The notes under the pieces are model-generated. The model did not search any database, was not told where the DNA came from, and saw only the letters and a program-made list of their open reading frames with translations. From positions 380,754 through 444,753 of the forward strand of contig CABFPE010000559.1 in the NCBI GenBank assembly GCA_900660155.1: DNA of 64,000 bases, in the 5' to 3' direction. Positions 12,380 to 21,970 of the stretch are shown here, in pieces. The stretch comes from Hofstenia miamia. Its lineage: Eukaryota > Xenacoelomorpha > Acoela > Hofsteniidae. The translations under genes and the position numbers were made by a program. Position 1 is the first letter of the stretch; each line of letters starts with the position of its first letter.

Positions 12380-12528
12380 CTACAGTTGGTCGTACCCTGG
12401 TGGCTTCTGATTTCTGTATTTGTACACAAAATAGATTACTAAACAAATCATGGCTATTACAGCCAGCACTAATCCAACAATTATCGGTACTATTCCACCA
12501 TCATTCGAATCTGCAAGGCACTCCACAG
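12380..12528 (-). CDS. LAMP alternative last exon C (membrane span and GYDQL tail)
   Basis: The exon begins after ATTTTTTAAG in phase 1 and reads A-VECLADSNDGG, a hydrophobic span (IVPIIVGLVLAVIAMICLVI) and the tail YFVYKYRNQKPPGYDQL. The GYDQL end is the classic LAMP tail: a Gly-Tyr-x-x-hydrophobic sorting signal at the extreme C terminus, read by AP adaptor complexes for lysosome targeting (compare GYQTI in vertebrate LAMP1). The lumenal CLAD and the PIIVG entry into the membrane are close to exon A and to family members elsewhere. Length is 149 nt, exactly as exons A and B. This is the most canonical of the four tails. Confidence 0.85.
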
Positions 12529-12890
12529 CTTAAAAAATATATGTTTAATAATAAATAACAGCGAAAAAAAATATTTTCACAATGTTGAAATTGTTAATTA
12601 TAAAGAAAGAATACTATTGACTAAATTCTTTCTATTTCCTTGCATATAAAATCCAAATTTATCTAATGTGCAGATATGTTTTAGTATAATTTTATTTATG
12701 AATTTTAGAACAAATTCTCAATGAAAAATAAAACCAACTCTTTATATAAAGACATGTACAGATCTGCTTTATTAGAAATTTCCACAAAATTATTTTTTTT
12801 TAATTTCTCCAAATTTAAATACTACGTTCATTTACGTTTAAACTAAAAAAAATTCAGTTTTCACATTCTTCAAAATAACTGAAATATGTC

Positions 12891-13222
12891 TAGCCCCTGC
12901 AAGTGTACATTTTTAGGCTCGAGTCGAGTTTATGCGTGAAATGGCGAGTTCGAGTTGAGCTACAGTAATATTTAAACCCATTTTTTTGTTAGGCTAAGCT
13001 ATAAATAACTGTGCTACGCTATACGAATGTAAAACAAAAATACAGCATGTTAGTATAAATCAGTGAAACCAAGGCCGATGGCTTATAATTTGAGATAAAT
13101 AGTAAAAAAATGGATTCTTCGACACTATATGCAAAAAATGGACAAAAGTAGACGCAAAATATGATAATATCGAGTTGATTCGAGTAACTTAACTCGAATT
13201 TCAAGTACTTTTAGAGCCCTTA
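12891..13222. mobile_element. Probable non-autonomous hAT-like element with CGAGT motifs
   Basis: About 330 bp with short GC-richer ends in an AT-rich interior. The left end carries CTCGAGTCGAG and GAGTTCGAGTTGAG. The right end carries CGAGTTGATTCGAG and AACTCGAATTTC. The same five-base word is repeated at both ends in both orientations, and the outermost bases are weakly inverted. It sits in the LAMP intron between exons B and C. No clean target-site duplication was found. Confidence 0.5.
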
Positions 13223-13639
13223 CATTTGATCATCAATTGTAGTAATTACAGTAATTAACTAGATTTACTATGAAAGTTTAATCTGATGTAGGATTACTTG
13301 TCCAGGTTATGTAAAAAATGCAGAGAGTAATCTCATTTGCATACATTTTGGTTTTTAACTTATAATTTCTTTTGATCTTAATTTGTGCAAAACTTTACGT
13401 TATAAAAATGTATTGACAACGTTCCAAGGGACAGGAATGTGTCAATAGTTGTAAACAAAGCCATTTAAACTTGTTTTTCTGTTTCTGACAATAAACTTCA
13501 ATAATGAATTTACAAACTACACTCCTTAGATTTCAAAATCTATATAATAATTTGACAAAGGATAGACATTATTTCTATGATCTCTCTAAGATATCTGTAA
13601 GAACAGTTTAGCACTACTTTTACAAAGTGGTGGATCATA

Positions 13640-14170
13640 CGCAGGAAAGGCCGGGGTGTACAACCTCGGAAATTGACCCCTCAGCTCGACAATCAATTTC
13701 AGATGTTGATGTGAAAGATTCCAAGTTCTTAGCCTCCAACGTTAAAGAATACATGTGCACAATGATGGCAAGAATGTCAGTACGTCTACGGTGATGATGT
13801 ATTTGAAGAAAGCCGGAATTTTAAAAAGAATACCCAAAAATATTCATTATTTAACTTCTTTTCATTAAGAAGAGACGAAATTTTTTAATTGACTGGACTA
13901 ACATTTTCATAATGCTTTTGTAGAAGGCTAAAATCTCTCTTAAATCCACTGCAAGACAGTTATTTTGGACTTAAAAACAAGACAAAGTTTCATTTAAACT
14001 CCTCTCCAACTCACTCCGAAAGTTATTATCTGGAAAGCACTTTCATATTGAAGATTTTATTTGAGAATTGTTGATGGATTGGCAACACCAAATAATAAAT
14101 TACTGTGCCAGTCATTTTTTTTCGGTTCCTGACGGAAGATGGACGGACGTATCACTTTTCACTACTGAAA
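13640..14170 (+). mobile_element. Degenerate Tc1-type transposase remnant
   Basis: Several plus-strand frames read PRKLTPQLDNQF, then KDSKFLASNVKEY and, shifted, MSVRTVMMYLKKAGILK. This is the order of the Tc1 paired-like DNA-binding region: GRPRKLT, a helix, then VSxxTVRRxLKxAG. Downstream I see only weak similarity to the catalytic core. Frame shifts make it a dead DNA transposon. It lies in antisense orientation in a LAMP intron. Confidence 0.5.
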
Positions 14171-14477
14171 TTCAAAAATCCAGAAAATTTTGCTGAGATA
14201 AGATAAAATATTATGGAATCGCGATGCGAAATTTCTGAATGTGCAAGGTAAAATGAATATACTAAACAGGAACTATGTCAATGGAATTTACAGGAAATGG
14301 GTGGGTCTATTTATTTGCATATCTTATATTTTTTTATTTATGTAATCGATATTTACGCTTTTTTTGCCGGTTTTTTTACTTGAACTATAGATTAAAAAAG
14401 TTTTCTTAAAACAAGTGAGGTATTTATTTGTGAACTCCATGCACAAAAGCAAATGAAAAAGTGGAAGAAATCATGTT

Positions 14478-14626
14478 TCATACTCTTTTGTATGAATATA
14501 TATTTCCGAGTTTAATCCGAATGATGATGTATGTGATAACTGTAGCAGAAGTAAGCCCCAAAAGTACTAAAGCGATAAGAAGTGGGATCGGGGAATTTTC
14601 AGGAATTTCAGCGTAACACGTAACCG
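14478..14626 (-). CDS. LAMP alternative last exon B (membrane span and YKRV tail)
   Basis: The exon begins after CTATTTAG in phase 1 and reads A-VTCYAEIPENSP, a hydrophobic span (IPLLIALVLLGLTSATVITY) and the tail IIIRIKLGNIYSYKRV. The Cys sits at the same distance from the splice junction as in exons A, C and D, so this exon also completes the second disulphide of the LAMP domain. The tail ends YKRV, which satisfies Y-x-x-hydrophobic but lacks the preceding Gly and has Val as the last residue. Length is 149 nt. It lies 2.7 kb downstream of exon A, with a piggyBac-type MITE in the intervening intron. Confidence 0.8.
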
Positions 14627-14985
14627 CTAAATAGTTTATATTTTGAAAAATATTTAGTTTAAATTTGGATAGAAGATACACTAGTTTCATTCTAAAAACT
14701 AGATATGTTTGTAGATTCAATATTTTTTATACAAAACAGTAGCTCGCTTTTAAACTTTGTGCTTCATTATTTAGACAAAAGCTGTAATTTTCAAATGTAA
14801 GACATGTTTTCATCCACTCAATTTTACACGTGCAGAGAAATGTAAGCTTTGGGCAATTGAAAACTACCTAGAGTCATTAGTAGTTCATAGGGCTCGACTT
14901 GCAAAAGGTTTTAAAATGTTACCATATGCAAGTTTCTTCAAAAAAAATTTATGCAATTAATAAATCACCTTCAATTATGCTTTAA

Positions 14986-15463
14986 CCCTTTCAACCCGGA
15001 TGGTACATATCTGTACCATTTAACTTTTCTAAGAGNNNNNNNNNNNNNNNNNNNNNNNNNNNNNNNNNNNNNNNNNNNNNNNNNNNNNNNNNNNNNNNNN
15101 NNNNNNNNNNNNNNNNNNNNNNNNNNNNNNNNNNNNNNNNNNNNNNNNNNNNNNNNNNNNNNNNNNNNNNNNNNNNNNNNNNNNNNNNNNNNNNNNNNNN
15201 NNNNNNNNNNNNNNNNNNNCATATCTGTACCATTTAACTTTTCTAAGAGCATAACGGTAACAATATACTAGTATACAGAACCCAATGGTACAATAATATA
15301 AATTAAAAACATACAATGGTAAATATATGTACCACATAAAAATTTTGTCCCATATCATAGTAATCATCATAAACTTTATAAAACAACTTTACATTATATG
15401 TTTTAGCCATCTAGAATCTAAAAATAATAATTATTACAGAAAAAAAATTTCGGGTTGAAAGGG
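14986..15463. mobile_element. Non-autonomous piggyBac-type MITE with TTAA target sites
   Basis: The left end TTAA-CCCTTTCAACCCG (TTAA at 14982-14985) mirrors the right end CGGGTTGAAAGGG-TTAA (TTAA at 15464-15467). CCCTTT-type ends flanked by TTAA are the signature of piggyBac elements. The interior contains GGTACATATCTGTACC-like inverted words and no transposase frame. An N gap (15036-15219) lies inside, so true length is uncertain. It is inserted in the LAMP intron between exons A and B. Confidence 0.8.
15036..15219. other. Assembly gap (184 N) with duplicated flanks
   Basis: The 30 bases ending at 15035 recur exactly from 15220. The gap is therefore probably an overlap that was not collapsed, or a tandem repeat inside the MITE. 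Open frames running through the Ns are meaningless. Confidence 0.9.
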
Positions 15464-15959
15464 TTAAGGTAATGTCCAGTCAAGAACCTTAGTAGGTTGG
15501 ACGTCTATTTAGAGAAATCGAAACAGTTTAATTGAGTTGTTGCTCTCTAGGGTTTTTGATCTACATATGTGAACATTATGTTTAAAGAGAATTTGAAATT
15601 TCTTCATTAGAAATTTAGGACAGAAATAATTTTACCACAAATATTCACCGTACTAGAGAAGAAAATGTATCTAAATCTCTTAATAAGTTTTACAAAAATT
15701 TCAAAAATGTACAAATGTTTTGTATTTTAATTCAAGTGAGGTCGATTAGAATTTCACTTGATTTCAAGTGTGCAAATTATTTTCTTATAACAAAGCTTAG
15801 AAATAATTTCAAGATTAATTAGAACTTGATATTCAGGAATTTTTTAAATTTTTTTAGTATTAATTAGATAATTTGAAAAACAGTTTGTAAGAATGAAATT
15901 TTATGAATTTTTCTGTCAATCTTGTCAACACTTTCACTATCCTTTTTGCTTTCAACTAT

Positions 15960-16065
15960 CCCTCGTAGCATAGCCGCTAACAATATACCATAACGAGCTT
16001 AAGTAAGCTTTATGGTAAGCGATGCTAACGGTATACCATACTTAAGTAAGTTTTATTGGTTATGG
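15960..16065. repeat. Short direct repeat with internal palindrome
   Basis: CTAACAATATACCATAACGA and CTAACGGTATACCATACTTA begin two roughly 40-bp direct copies, each followed by a CTTAAGTAAG block. The first includes the perfect palindrome AGCTTAAGTAAGCT. It may be a small MITE, but no family was recognised. Confidence 0.5.
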
Positions 16066-17149
16066 CTTATGTTTGGTTATATATTATTAGAGTAAACAAT
16101 GTACGGCTTAAATCACGCGTTGTAGTTGTAAAGCAATAGGATACTCCCCTTGAGATTCTGCAAACATCAGAGATGTTTGTTTGAAATAAATAGATTCATG
16201 ATTAAATTTCGAATAAAGTCATTGTTTTATAAAAACAATATTTTAAGGAAAACGCCATCTTGCGTCGATTGAATGTCAAATATATGCACTTTAAAATCGT
16301 GTATTTACATTTGCAACTTTTATTGAAATATAAAGTAAAATTTTGGAAAATAACACACCTATAGTTAAGCTCCACAGTTTTATTGTAATATTTATAAAAA
16401 AAATTGATTTGCAAAAATTAACTGAAGTTGGATTAGCCTAAATTCATATTGCCGAAACAACAAATCGTATTCCCTTGTTATACATTTTTTTCATTATATT
16501 GATTTTTCTCCAAAAGTTTTCACTTAGATCAGAAATTAAAATTTCTAAGGCTCATTTATATTTGCATGCACTTATCACTAAAATTACGGGTTTAAGTCGT
16601 TTCTGGCTAAGCCACTAAGAATTATACAACTGGCCATGTCATATGTTTTAAACTTCATGCATGATGATAATCGAATTGAATTCATTGTTGAAAACAGAGG
16701 GTTCCTCCTTGCATGAAATTTTGATATTAGAGTCGTTCAAATTATTCTTAAGGAATAACAATAATTCTAAAGTTAAAAACGTAAAATTCATCACAAAAAG
16801 TTGTTCGATATATCAGATAATTATAAACATACATTTACTAATCATTCAGGCAGGCGCTACCTGAGCAAGATCGCCAGAATAAATTTCAGGCGCAATCAAA
16901 TTTACCATTTCATGGTAGTGCAGCAAATCTTAAGAAGCTAATTTTCTTTTAATAAAAACGTACTCATTGAACTCAAAGCCCTTCAAGTTTCAAAATAGTC
17001 CAAAAATAATTCGAATAATTTTGAATTCTTTCATTATAACTGGTTACTATAGCTGAATAAAAATTCATTACAAAAATATAAATTTCGAAAAGCACAATGT
17101 TCTAGGTCGCAAGATTACATTTAAGTTATTAGGATAGTGCCTCACACAA

Positions 17150-17313
17150 TGCGCCAAATGTTTTCAAATGAGTAAATTGTAAACCTGTCTGTTGGCAAAC
17201 ATTTAAAAACATTTGGCGCACGAAATAACACATACAACAAAATTATTTTAATCAAATGATGTCATAGTCAACATTCATGAGTTTTACAAATGAAAACTGC
17301 ACAGACAGGTTTA
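17150..17313 (-). repeat. Two interleaved inverted repeats in the exon A 3' region
   Basis: Pair 1: 17150-17170 with 17200-17220, 20 of 21 bases matching (TGCGCCAAATGTTTT core). Pair 2: 17180-17192 with 17301-17313, 13 of 13 (TAAACCTGTCTGT). One arm of pair 2 lies in the loop of pair 1, so as RNA the two helices would form a pseudoknot rather than nested hairpins. In the LAMP transcript it starts 18 nt after the exon A stop codon. It could instead be the relic of a small palindromic transposon. Confidence 0.6.
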
Positions 17314-17331
17314 GCAATTTTGTCACTTGAA

Positions 17332-17480
17332 TCACAGCTGATTGTAGGCGGCGTTGCGTGTTAGGCGCCATCTTGCGTAGACATATGCGCTCAGAGTAAT
17401 GATAATGAGAGCGGCAAGGACCCCGCCAACAATGAAAGGGACAGCTTTGTTAATATCCTGGTCTGCCAAACAAAGAATTG
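17332..17480 (-). CDS. LAMP alternative last exon A (membrane span and AYNQL tail)
   Basis: First of the four terminal exons in transcript order, only 231 nt after exon 5. The acceptor AATCATTTAG gives phase 1 and the residues AILCLADQDINKAVP, then FIVGGVLAALIIITLSAYVY and the tail ARWRLTRNAAYNQL. A second acceptor (TTTGGCAG) inside the exon would drop the cysteine, so the upstream one is preferred; it also matches the junction of exons B-D. Length is 149 nt. The tail carries three Arg near the membrane and YNQL at the end. Confidence 0.85.
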
Positions 17481-20400
17481 CTAAATGATTAGTTCGATTA
17501 ACTCCGCTTGTTTTAATTTTCCATTGCGCTAGTAATTCTCCATAATATATAAGATTAGTTAACAAAGTGGTGCAAGTTCCAAAAGTCAAATTTTTAATTT
17601 TACTGAACCTCTTGAAATTTTATAAATGAACTAAGGTGCTTTGACACTTAACCTATTTGTTCTTACTGTGTAGTCGCGAAACACTTAGCTACATATTCGA
17701 TGAATACTTACCAATTGAGAATTTGTCATTTTTATCAAATGAAAATGCCTGAACTTGGACATCGCTGGTGTCTAGAGTGAATTCATCAGTGACAATTGTG
17801 TAGGTTTGGGAGGATTTGCATTTATATGAACTACTAGTATCTGTCTCGAACAACTTCTTAGAGAGAGAGTCTGTTCCAATAGATCGTTCAGCATCTAAAC
17901 ATTGGTTAGAGACTGTGAAAAGGCCCAATCTATATTCGTTCATGTGTATTCTCAAATTATAACTCCTCCATTTTTCAAAAAATTATGAATTAAAATTTCA
18001 TGCAAAATACACGTAGATAGTGATCATTCTATAAATTCTTAGTTTTTTTATATATCATGCAATGTAAACAACAATAAATGATTTGCATGCAAATAGTATT
18101 CGCAATTTTACCGAGGTTATTATTTAATAATTTTTTATCTAATTAATATTAGTAAATGAAAATAATTACATGGATTAAGAGTGTCGGTGAAGAGATTTGG
18201 ATCTTCTATGTAGGCGAGATATATTCCAGAAACATAGTAATTGTCTTTTTTCTTTGTCCAGTCAAGTGATAACGTCCAATTTTCGCTGCCCATTTGGAAA
18301 GTGAGGAACAGATTGACAGCTTCTTTAGAACAAATTGTATCATTTCGATCAGGGACGGCCGTAGATGGCATGTTGATTATCGCAGTTCCCTTCAAAATAT
18401 TCTATTAAATTTGTGCAGAGTATTTCTTAAAATTAATTATGGATTTTCTGGATGGAACAACTTATAAATTTAGGTTTAATTGAAAACTCCACAATAAAAT
18501 AGACTGCAAAAGCAAACTGCAAGGATTTTATCAAAAAGCAAGGACTTCATATTACATGTGATAGTTCCTAAAAAAATTTCAATTTATTTCTTTATATTCA
18601 CAACTTTTTCAATTATGCATAAGAATATGGAGAGTAATCAAGGACACATTTCCAAATCATATTTTAATAGAGATCTCAAAATATCAATGAATGTAATTGC
18701 TTGGATATGCATTCTCTTACTTCTGGTGTTCCAAAAGATTTTGTTTAGAGCTAATTTTTTGATTTTTTCATCTTTAATAACGTTGAAGAAAGTTTGCAAT
18801 ATTCCTTTTATTATAAGTTGTTAAATGTCTAAAATTCAAACTATATTATCTTAATATTCTGTTACTAAGTGGCGTATAAAAAAATTTGTTCTCGGAAAAG
18901 TTTATCAGAAATGGAATTCGCTAAGAAGCCCATTAAAATACTTTGAATTTCTATATTAATACAAAATGTTAACTAGCTGTAAATTTGTGAGTTTAAGTCT
19001 TACATTGCTTCTATCCTTTTTCAAGTATGCAATCTCAAATCTAAAGGCTGCATTAAGTTTTAAGCACGTCTTCGTTCCGTTTTCATAAGTAATTTTTATT
19101 TCAGAGGCATCAGGAAGTGCAGTAGATGAAACAATTACCTAAACAAATAAGTTAAATATAAAATATGAATTCAACATTTTGACGTTTCTATCTAAAATTT
19201 ATGATAAAAATATCCTTAAAAACTAAATTAGTGTGGGTCAGTTTATTGCAAGACGGAACACTAAGTATAAAGTGCGTTTGTAGAGTTCGAGATGGGAGCA
19301 AAGTAAATGTCTCTGCAATATATATATATATATATAATATATATATATATATATAAAACATGAATATAATGTAAAGAATTGATTCAATGACAGTACCTTC
19401 GCTTTGAAAATATTTGACTATGTTTCTTGAAGAACTTCAAAATACTAATAACCTAGCTTAAGGATTATATATATGAAGTTTCTTAAGATGCATGGAACTG
19501 GCATTTAATCGTAACACTATATTTTTATGCATGCCCATCACACTTGCACAATTTTTTCAAATAATATAAAAATTTAAGGTTTTATGCATTGCTTTAATAT
19601 GGTCTTAAGCAAATCCTAAAATTAATCTTTCAGAACTTGTAATTCTCAAATTTTTTACTCATTTCCACTCACGAATTTTTAGTTTATGAAAATATAAGTC
19701 GTAATTACAGTGGATAAACTTTAGTAAACAAGATGGTTTACAGGTGTTGTAGTGACAATTGCTGTAGTTGGAATCCTTGAACTAGAATGAATTTCTGACG
19801 TTGTTGAGGGGGCCTGAGAGCTGGTAGTTGTAATATTTTGCGGCTCTTTAACAAGATGAAGATACATTAGTTGCAAAATAGGTGTTCAGGTACTACTAAT
19901 GAATTTTTAATCATTTTTTTACAATTTTTTCAATAGAAGAAATGCTAATAATTTTTTTTTATTTTCTGAATATATCATCTTATTAAATGCCTGAAGTGGA
20001 TGAAGTAAGAATAATGATTTCTGCTGATAAAAACAATGAATGAATTGAACAATGAAATTCTAAATATACTAACGTTAGAGGTAGTTAATTGTAAGCTAAA
20101 AGTATTAATAAACAATTACACTAGAAAAGTCCTTAAAAGTATTTGAATAGAAAAATATTCCTGATGGAAGATTGAATCATGAATTTCAAGTTTTTTTATC
20201 GAGATAACAGCAATAGATATAAAGTGATTTTGTATAAAAACATATTTTGGATAATCCATCCTTATTCCAACAAAGTTTCATTTAGCTATCGTTAGTTATT
20301 TGCTCAGAGTGTTTCTGCTTTATGGTTCTTCATGGTATTAACAAAAGATTCGATATAATATGTCAATGTTGATAACTTCCCTTATTAAATATTGGAGATG

Positions 20401-21639
20401 ATCTCAGGGATTGTGAATCAGTCCCCTGTTAATGGTTCAACTAATAACATTTCCAATTTCTACTAAATAACTTTTTTTAAAGTGAAAAACACTAAAAATA
20501 TTTTTGTATCACTACAAAGTTAATATAAAATTTCATGTTGAAACTTATAGCCCTATTTGATACATGAAATCATCAATGATTTGCTATTAATAATTTTAAG
20601 CCTTCAAAATCCACTTAATGTTCACATCAAATATTTACAGGATGTTCCACATGCTCCATATATAAACAATTTAATCCAATTTCCCAACACACTAGCTTGT
20701 CAAAACTTTTAAACTTAACATATCGTAAGTTTTGTGAAGCACTTCATAATGCTGTCATTTAATGATAATGTAAAGTAAAGTGTAATTCACAATGTGAATG
20801 CAAACATCCATTTCCTTTTCCATATTTTATCGAACTTTGACCATGAATGTTTGCCTTCATTGGATTTTATTGAGATGATCTATAAAACATGAGGAACTTG
20901 TTTACTTACTTTAGTTGCTCGGCTAAAAAATTCAATGATTATTAAAATAGTAATGACTTTAATACCAAATTTAACTTACAAGTTTAAGTACACAATTTGC
21001 AAATATTTTTATATTTAATTTAAATTCTAAATGGGGACGCCTTTTTCGCGATCCCTTAATGATTTGCACTAATAAAAATGTCTTAAGAACCTCTTAGAAA
21101 CTCTCCAGAAATTCAGAAAAGTTACATTGAATGGATTGTTCCTTTGAGGACTATTATTATAGACTATCAGTTGCTAATTTGCCTTCTATCTTAATTTATT
21201 TACCTTTTAAGCAAAATACTAAGCAATCTACTGTTTACCTACTCAAGCTAACTTGAGGTCATTTGTTAATTTATCTCTTATTCTAAGGCTAAAATAACTC
21301 ATTACTATTTCAATAGGCAATGCCACGTGCTAACTATTCATCTCAATACATGTATCACAATTTCTTTATACGAAATTCAAAAAACTCGATAAAGAGCAAT
21401 TGAAATCTCATTTTGACTGGTCTTTCCAATCTCTTATAATTGAATAATGTTCAAATTTTTACATTTTATTACCTGTTTTTTGCTTCGTTTTTTCACTACT
21501 ATTAAACATTTACTGAAAAATTTGACTAGAGAATATTATAGAATAGTTTCAATGTGAATTGATTAACGTTTAGAATTAAAGTATAAAACATACCCGTTAT
21601 TGTTAAGATACAAAGATATAGGGCAACTAGAAACTTCAT
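17332..21639 (-). CDS. LAMP-family lysosome-associated membrane glycoprotein, isoform A (six exons)
   Basis: Exons in transcript order: 21639-21594, 19845-19742, 19138-19004, 18389-18170, 17894-17712, 17480-17332, all with GT-AG introns and matching phases, giving 278 residues. Residues 1-15 form a signal peptide (MKFLVALYLCILTIT). Residues 16-50 are a Ser/Thr/Pro hinge, and a single LAMP domain follows. Its four cysteines fall at about 75, 115, 194 and 233, with C1-C2 and C3-C4 spacings of 40 and 39, close to those of LAMP disulphide loops. SSYKC and VQVQAF match the vertebrate NSYKC and VWVQAF blocks. N-glycosylation sequons include NIT, NGT, NDT and NWT. The membrane span is about 243-265, and the tail RWRLTRNAAYNQL ends in a Y-x-x-Leu lysosomal sorting signal. 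Exon 5 can equally splice to exons B, C or D downstream. With one LAMP domain after a mucin-like stalk, the architecture resembles CD68 or LAMP3 more than two-domain LAMP1/2. The start is chosen because it gives a clean signal peptide and a phase-1 donor. Confidence 0.85.
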
Positions 21640-21961
21640 TGTTTAATTGAATGCGGAACAGAAACCGTTTCAATGTGTGCTCACACTTACGTACTGGTTA
21701 AACAATTTAGCAAGTGTTGATTTAAGAGTCAGTCAGTTGATATTTACATGACGATTTCATCAATGTATTTATTACATAATTTGCGCTTGTGTATATGAAA
21801 TTTTATGACATTATAAAAAAATATAATCAAAACTAATAGAAATTATCTTTCTTTGTTAAACCAATTTAAAATTCTACTAACCATGGCAACAGAAACGACA
21901 ATAAAAATTTTCAAAATTCTTTACAATTCATAATTTTTACAAAAATTTCTTTCCAAATGCA

Positions 21962-21967
21962 TTTATT
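21962..21967 (-). promoter_or_regulatory. Polyadenylation signal 3 nt after the stop of the upstream gene
   Basis: The minus strand reads TAA-CAG-AATAAA at the end of the unrecognised gene, so its 3' UTR is probably very short. The LAMP start codon follows about 320 nt further on. Confidence 0.6.
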
Positions 21968-21970
21968 CTG

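Noticed and set aside
17313-17332. Stop-codon read-through driven by the inverted repeats after exon A
   Set aside because: The base context after TGA is not a known read-through context, and the frame soon meets another stop.
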